DNA from: Acanthornis magna
Lineage: Eukaryota > Chordata > Aves > Passeriformes > Acanthizidae
Length of the DNA: 64,000 nt
NCBI GenBank assembly: GCA_036785705.1
Contig: JAWUZG010000359.1
Location: 186,001 to 250,000 of the forward strand
Direction: 5' to 3'
Shown here: piece by piece, positions 57,691 through 64,000 of the stretch
Layout: the number at the start of each line of letters is the position of its first letter
Numbering within the stretch: position 1 is the first letter of the stretch
Program-made: the position numbers and the translations under genes
The notes under the pieces: model-generated
What the model saw: the letters and a program-made list of their open reading frames with translations, nothing else
Told to the model about the DNA's origin: nothing
Databases searched by the model: none

Positions 57691-60600
57691 TTAAGTGGCC
57701 TGGAGAAAGAGTATGCATTGGTGGGAACTTCAGACAGTAATGGTAAATATTGAGATATCTGTGTCACTAATCTGTTTGCACTTACATGAAACTTAGGTAA
57801 TGGCAATGTAGTTCCTGATCAGTGAATGAAGGACTTAGAAATTAGAAAATAACTTCTGTCAGGAAAGATGAAAAACTAAATGGACTTTGTCTCCCTTATA
57901 AAATGTTGTAGTGTCATTGATTCAAAATTTTTATGTGATGGATGAGCTCACATATATAGCAAAGAATTGCCAAAGCTTACTGTAAAGTCTCATAAACTCT
58001 CTGTATGGAGAAATGCTGCAATGGTAACTTTCTCAGACCAAGGAGTTTAGAATTATATGCTATCTGTGTCTAACACCACTGACAATCAGTACAGATATAG
58101 AACCCAGTTCTACAAATTTCTCTTTGATTTTATGGATGTTGGGATTTAACAGAAAATTTTTTTTTGTTCAAATCTCAGCACAGTAGGCTAAAGGCTTCTT
58201 GCCACCAAGAGAGGTGAAATAAGGGCAGTAAAATGTTGGTAAGCAAGCAACTTTTCACCTTCTCTTTCAGATTTCACTCTCCTGTAATTATTTTAGACAT
58301 TTCATACTGCATGGCAATAATAATAGTACTGAAATTTATCTGAATGAAATGAGATTTTTTTTTCTTATTATTTAATTCACTTTCTGTGAGTCTTTATTTT
58401 CCTCTTTCCCTCTGCATTTTTTTTAATTGTTATTCATTTTTGTTCAGTGCTAGTAGTGTAACAATTCCTGGAATATACTTTAGAGATTGTGCAGTGAAGG
58501 CTCAGAAGATTTCTGAAGTTTGAAAAACACTGAAATTTCCAGTAGACCAGAGAGGCTTATAAAAAATTTCCTATAAAATATTATCATAGCTTATTCTTAC
58601 CTCTCCAGTGGGCTGCCCAAAAGAGCTTTCATGGCTGCATGCCATTAGTCACTGAAACTATACGATAAAATAGTTTTGCTGTAGTTTTGGAGAACCCCAA
58701 GAAGCAAGGACTGAAGTTACTTCCACACTTGCCTTCCGTGTCTGTACATAGAAGCAGATGATTGTCCTCTAATGTAGGGCCTTGAGAGGGATGTAGCTTT
58801 GAGAGGGAGAGAACAGTTGCTGTGAGACTGGTGTTTTGGGTTTTCTGTAGGGGTAGTCAGACCTGTGTGAGATGGGAAAAGCTCCTGGTGGAGACATGGA
58901 GGGTTCAGCTCTGGTGAATATGGGAGAAAGCACTTTGCATTGACTTCATGTTTACAAAATTGAAATATTTCCAAAACCTACTGTAAAGTGGAGATAAAAT
59001 AATATGTAAGATTTTATCTTATATAAAGATGTAAAAACACTCCAGGTGTGAATTGAAATTAGTTCATAATACTTAGCAAAAGCACAATGCCTTCAAAGAT
59101 GTACTGTCATTGAAAACTGTTTTAATGATAAGTTTTTGGTCAGCTGTTGTAGCATTTCTCTTTTAAAGGAAAACTTTAATGGCAATTTATATATGCTTTT
59201 AAATGTAGTGGGTCTCTCTGAAAGAAATTTGAAAGCCAACAAGATAGGATAGGTTGACGTAAGAAAAACAGTGCTAATGAATAATAATATGCATTATGCC
59301 ATTAATGATAAGTCGTCCCTTACAGTGCAGGAAAATAAAGGGGAGGTCACCAGAGAGAAAAGAATGAACAAAAATGTGTCTGTATATACAGAGAGGCTGT
59401 CCTCTCTCCCTCCTCCTCAGGCATCCTACATCTGAAATCCTTTCTCTTGATAGGAAACTAATTACACAGAGGTTGCCAACCCTGTTCTCTTTCAAGTATT
59501 AAAACAGTGGAGCATCTTTCTCAGTCCAGGTAGTAATTAGTAGTCACCTAGTTGCAAGGCAAGCGCAGTGTTATAGGTGTTCTGCTCAGAGAGAATTGAT
59601 TTGAATGAGAGCAGTAGAAGAGTTCACTTAAATTCCTGATGAAATTTTTTTAGTTCTTCATCATGTGCCTGATTTCCCCTGTAGTACATTGCTTTTTCTC
59701 ATGCCCCCTGTCTCTATGCTAACTGCTGCTTATTTTGCTGTCTGCTGTGTAGTCATTCATGGAACTCGTGGGTCTGTGAGATGTGCAGTCTTCCCTCCCT
59801 TTGGCTGATGGATTATTACTGTTAATACTTCCACTCAAGTCTGGGGACTGTTTTGGGCGAAGCAGCCGTGAGCTAGAGGAACAGTTCTCTTCATCTGTGA
59901 AGAGCTGAACATGCACTTGGTAGTCCCCATGATGTTAAATAGATAAGCTGCTTTAATAAACCGATTCTGGCCAAATCAGTCTAAAAGGCTGCAGTCTAGA
60001 AGGCTGTTTCTCGTTTTTAATGCTTTTGGAAAGCCAGAGATTAATTAACTTCACTCCTCTTGAAAACAGGAAATCTGTGCAACAGCTACCAACTATATCT
60101 TTAATTATTGCATGCTCTGGAATCAAAACTGTATGTGGTTTATGAAGTCAGCTCTGTTTCAACAGCATAAACAATTTCTTGAAATGGAATTTTAAAACTT
60201 AGCACTGTAATGCTATTGTTTGCCTTGCTGATCATAAATGACTGACACGTTCTGGTGTGTTCCCTTCACTTTCTCAATCCTTTCCTATTTACTCATGGAC
60301 TGTAGTTGGTTAATAGGACACTCATGCCAAGGAGGATCTTTATAGATCTCAAGACCTGGCTATGTGTCCATGTATGAACACACAATTTCACATGCCTGAA
60401 ATCAATGTCAGGATTTCTTCAAAATTCTATAGTAGACATTCTACAATGTCTGCAATTTAGACCATTCTCTAAATTTGTAGAAAAGAAATGGAGAAAAGGA
60501 AAGAGAACCACATGTGGAAAAAAAAATCCCATGAAACAAAATTATTATGAAATCAGGCAAATATTCAAATAATGGCAGGGTTTGTTCTTACAGTTTGCCT

Positions 60601-63042
60601 GAACTCTCTTTCTCTTTTATTCTACTGGTGTGTATTGTATGGAGCTGGCGCTTGCTGGTATTGTCTGCTAGAGTATTGAACAAAGTCCTGGTGAAGTGAG
60701 CAGTCTCCTAGAAACTTGTGGTTTAGCACCCAGCCTTTTCTTTGTCTGCTTCTGAAACATCACATGTTCCATTTTTCACTGTTGAGAGAAGTCTGTACTA
60801 TGCTTAAGAAAGTCGATGTCATTGAAGAAGTACTTGTAACAGTTTCTGAATTTTCTTTTCAGACAAGACTGGCTATGTATTTAATTATTAATTTTAATTA
60901 TTTATAGATTTGGAACCAAATATTCGAGTCTCTCTACAAATGATTCTTCTGGATATGAAAGACTTCTCCATGTGCACCTTGAAGCATGGACCGCTTCATG
61001 GCAACACTTTCTGTTGAAAGCGTGCTTTAGATGGCTGTATTGAGTAATCCTTCTTATCACTGTTTTGTTTCATCCTGTGCAAACCAATAAGTCCTAATTC
61101 TCAATGTGCATTTTTCAGAATGTCTGGGGGTTTGTTTCAGAGTTTTGGAAAATTGATAAAAATTTGGGAGGGCTTTTAGGGGGAAAGAGGGGAAGGCAGC
61201 AGATGATTTAGGTGAGTGACAGACTTGGCTTGGTGCTATATGACTTTGTACACTTAGATAAACTCTTTTCTGTGTACTGTTATGTGTATGTTATTGTTCA
61301 GGGTGGCTGTAGAAGTAAGTTTGGTGATTTCTTTAGATCTCAGTTCTTCCCTGGGCTATTCTGTAAGTGGGATAACATTGCAGCAGGAGCAGTGTCAGTA
61401 TGCAGAATCAATGTATGCCAGCAACAGGAGAGGGCCACAATGCAGGGGTGGTTTTCCAGACGCTTATATGAGGGACTCCATATTTTTTGTCCCAGTTTCA
61501 GTGGATGTATAACAGATAGTTAAAAGAGGATTTATTAGTCACTGGCCATTCTGCAGGCTAGAGGACATGGAAAGTGACCCACTTCCCACTTCTCCAGGTG
61601 ACTTTTTTTTTCAAGAGTGGTGCTTCTATTTTATTCATTTTTATAGATAAATACATGGAGCTTAAAGGATGGTTATCCTATTCCTCCCATGAGTAGTGTG
61701 CTTGTTTTAAAATACATAAATAAATGAAACATTGTTATTCTATATGTTGGTTTGGTTCTCTCTAGTTATTCTTTGGGATTTAAAATGTGCACCTTTGTGT
61801 GTTTGTATATACAGAAGTACATGCTTTTAGTGATTGAAGGCTTTGTTAATAGTGTGGAAAATTTTCATTTAAACTTTGCCACCCATAAAAATTGGTATAG
61901 TTTACATTCAGAGTTGTCTTCTGTTTTTTGGTGTTTTCTATGGTTGTGTGGGCTTTTGAGATCAGCTTTATGCCATTACAATTGTTGGCAGGTATTCAAG
62001 CCTTAAAATAATTGCCCATCTGTGTGACTCTCAGTGAAAAATTAACCATTCAGAAAGAGTAGCTGTGACATAATTTGAAGTCTGATTTGACAACATGTAA
62101 GATAACAGAGGAAAGTGAGAGGTAACATAATACACAGTCTATCAAGTAAGATTGTTCATACATCTCTGAATTAATGATTCACAGAAATGGCAACTTCAAG
62201 AAGCAAGAGCCAAAAAAATCCAAGCAGAATTTAAAGAAAACTCTGAACATGAAAGAAGATGTAATCGAATGTTTCTTAGCAGAAAAAACTGTACAGAGAG
62301 GAACACAAAGTTTGTGTGTGTGTTGGGGGGCAGTCAGGGGGTCAGAAAGGGCTGGAGGGGAAAAGAAAAAGTAGTATTGGAGAGAAATAGGGAGAGAAAA
62401 AAGTATTCTTGCTATTTGTGGGAAGCCAAAGTTTGTGAGAATCAGTTTTCCGATAAACTGCTGGTTTTGGTCAGTGATTAAGGGACGATAATATCTTTCT
62501 CTGAACCCTTAACTCTCGTAACTCATTACTTGGATGAATGTCAAGATACTGATAGGGGTTTCTACTGCAGCTGTGTGTCTGAATGTTACCTGTTTGCTCT
62601 AATCCATTCAGAGTGAGCTGAAAAAAAGTGTCACCTCTTTTGGGGTGATCTGTGCTGCATGTAGCATCCTCCTGTGCCTGAAGCATATAGACTAGACAGG
62701 AACTTCTCTGTCTTCAGATACCAAAACTCTGTACCATTAACAATTCCACCCCCACACCTGTATTAGAACCTAATGTTTCCTCAAGGTCTGAGGTCAGGCC
62801 CACTAGTGGAGAAATTGCCGTGGTTAAAGACAGAGCAGTAAGGTTAGATGGGACTGGTTGCAGCAAGTACAGCAGAGGTGTATGGTTTGGTCTTTGAAGC
62901 CCCAGCTCTATTTCCCACCTCCAGGTTATGAAGTGCTTTGAGGCAGTTGAAAGACCTTTGGCTGCACCGGAAACTCCAATTATGTCAAAATTGAGTACTC
63001 TTGTTTCCTCCATGTTTGAAAAATATATCTTCCCAATCAGCT

Positions 63043-63577
63043 CTGTTTTCATGGTTTAGCCCCAGCCAGCAGCCAAGCCCCAGGCAGGCACTCAGTCCCT
63101 CCCCATCAGCAGGATGAGGGAGAGGATCAGAAGAGAAAAAATGAGAAAACTCATGGGTTGAGAAAAAAATAGTATAATAGGAAAAGCAGAAACGCTGCAA
63201 AAAGCAAAGCAAAACAAGGAATACATTCATTGCTTCCTGTGGGCAGGCAGGTGTTCAGTGACTCAGGAAGACAAATGCATCGCTCCAAATGTCCTGCCCT
63301 CCTCCTCCTTTCCCCACCTTTATATAGCGAGCATGAGCTGTATGGTATGGAATATCCCTTGGGTCAGCTCTGTCACCTCTCCACTTCTCGTGCACCCCCA
63401 GCCCACTTACTGCTGGGATGGGGTGACAAGCAGAAAAGGCCTCGGCTCTGTGTAAACACTGTGCAGCAAAAGCTAAAACATCCCTGTATTATCAATACTG
63501 TCTTCAGCATAAATCCAAAACAGCCCCATACCAGCTACTATGAAAAAAAAAAAATTCTGTGCCATCCAAAACCAGCA
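63043..63577 (-). mobile_element. Solo LTR, avian ERVL type
   Basis: About 535 bp. On the minus strand it starts TGCTGGTTTTGG and ends near GGGGCTAAACCATG, as in avian ERVL LTRs, with a TATATAA-type box about half-way (near 63325). It is flanked by a 5-bp duplication CAGCT (63038-63042 and 63578-63582), the size expected for ERVL. It contains an internal A12 run (plus strand, about 63543). No internal retroviral genes. Confidence 0.8.
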
Positions 63578-63582
63578 CAGCT

Positions 63583-64000
63583 TTGCATCTCTAAAGTGAA
63601 AGGTGCGGCTTCAACTGCTGGGGAAAAGGCATGTCTTTAGCTGTCTGAGATGACTATATAACCACAGCCTTACTGTTTGTCCTTCTCACTTCTTGGCCTT
63701 GGCAAGAAATTCATATGAGATGTGAGCAATATTGTTCTGTCCATTTAGCAAATAACCCAAGATAAGTTGGGAAAGTATCTTGGGAAAGGCATCTTCTAGT
63801 CTGTTAAATTGTCTCTGTAATGAGCTTTCTTGGAGTACTAATGGTTTGGATTCAGTCATGTTCCAGAAATGCTTAGATGTGAAAAGTCTGTAATTTGTAA
63901 ATGATGTGTTATTTTATATGTGTGTGTGATATAGTCCCACATATGACTCACGTCTAAGAGCATATGTTCACAAACTGCCAGAGAGAAAGCATTTCCTTTC
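63583..64000. other. Unassigned sequence to window end
   Basis: AT-rich, with nothing recognised. Confidence 0.5.

Larger units (their letters stand above)
51831..63042. other. Long AT-rich gene-free stretch
   Basis: No coding exon with family similarity, RNA gene or long repeat was recognised across 11 kb. Only small tracts stand out and are listed separately. Open frames are short and of random composition. Confidence 0.55.

Noticed and set aside
1..64000. CRISPR array, bacterial operon, rRNA or tRNA genes
   Set aside because: No spaced identical repeats, Shine-Dalgarno-led gene runs, or cloverleaf/rRNA signatures; introns and CR1/LTR elements show a vertebrate genome.

Overview
The window looks like bird DNA, probably from a songbird. 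It carries CR1 LINE fragments, several families of avian-type LTRs, passerine-style GC-rich minisatellites, and intron-containing plus-strand genes whose exons can be read as SEMA4D and FBXO15. Many ERVs, a decayed gene copy, very long microsatellites and an inverted GC-rich duplication suggest a low-recombination, repeat-rich compartment. The female-specific W, or the songbird germline-restricted chromosome, would fit. That is inference; the sequence alone does not prove it.

Layout. 1-3.84 kb: minus-strand remnant of a gammaretrovirus-like ERV (ERV1), with RT tail, RNase H, integrase, an unassigned Cys-rich segment and the start of env; it runs off the left edge. 5.76-16.35 kb: ten plus-strand exons of a SEMA4D copy covering most of the Sema domain. 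It has an in-frame TGA in one exon, a lost AG acceptor at the next, and a solo LTR inserted 11 bp upstream of a third. The signal-peptide, PSI, Ig and transmembrane exons were not found. 19.3-22.8 kb: second minus-strand ERV (ERV2), with a 3' LTR, a nearly open env (one in-frame amber) and an internally deleted integrase.

23-34.4 kb: a GC-rich, repeat-dominated island between the two genes. It contains a ~1.4-kb GC-rich block (25.7-27.1 kb), a partial direct copy (23.1-23.8 kb) and an inverted copy (33.0-34.35 kb). Between the inverted arms lie a solo copy of the ERV2 LTR, a 2.66-kb TCC-type array, a short ACTGGGA-type minisatellite, a CpG-rich promoter with an MHC-like X2/Y arrangement and a 14-codon MHC-class-I-like start, a second minisatellite, and a ~600-bp imperfect palindrome.

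34.4-64 kb: an LTR, then seven phase-compatible open exons of FBXO15 (38.03-48.30 kb) whose 5' and 3' ends were not found, then about 16 kb of AT-rich noncoding DNA with a CR1 3' end and an ERVL-type solo LTR with a 5-bp target-site duplication. Apart from FBXO15 and ERV2 env, no long reading frame here is convincing. The long Ser/Leu/Glu/Arg frames at 24-30 kb are translated microsatellite.
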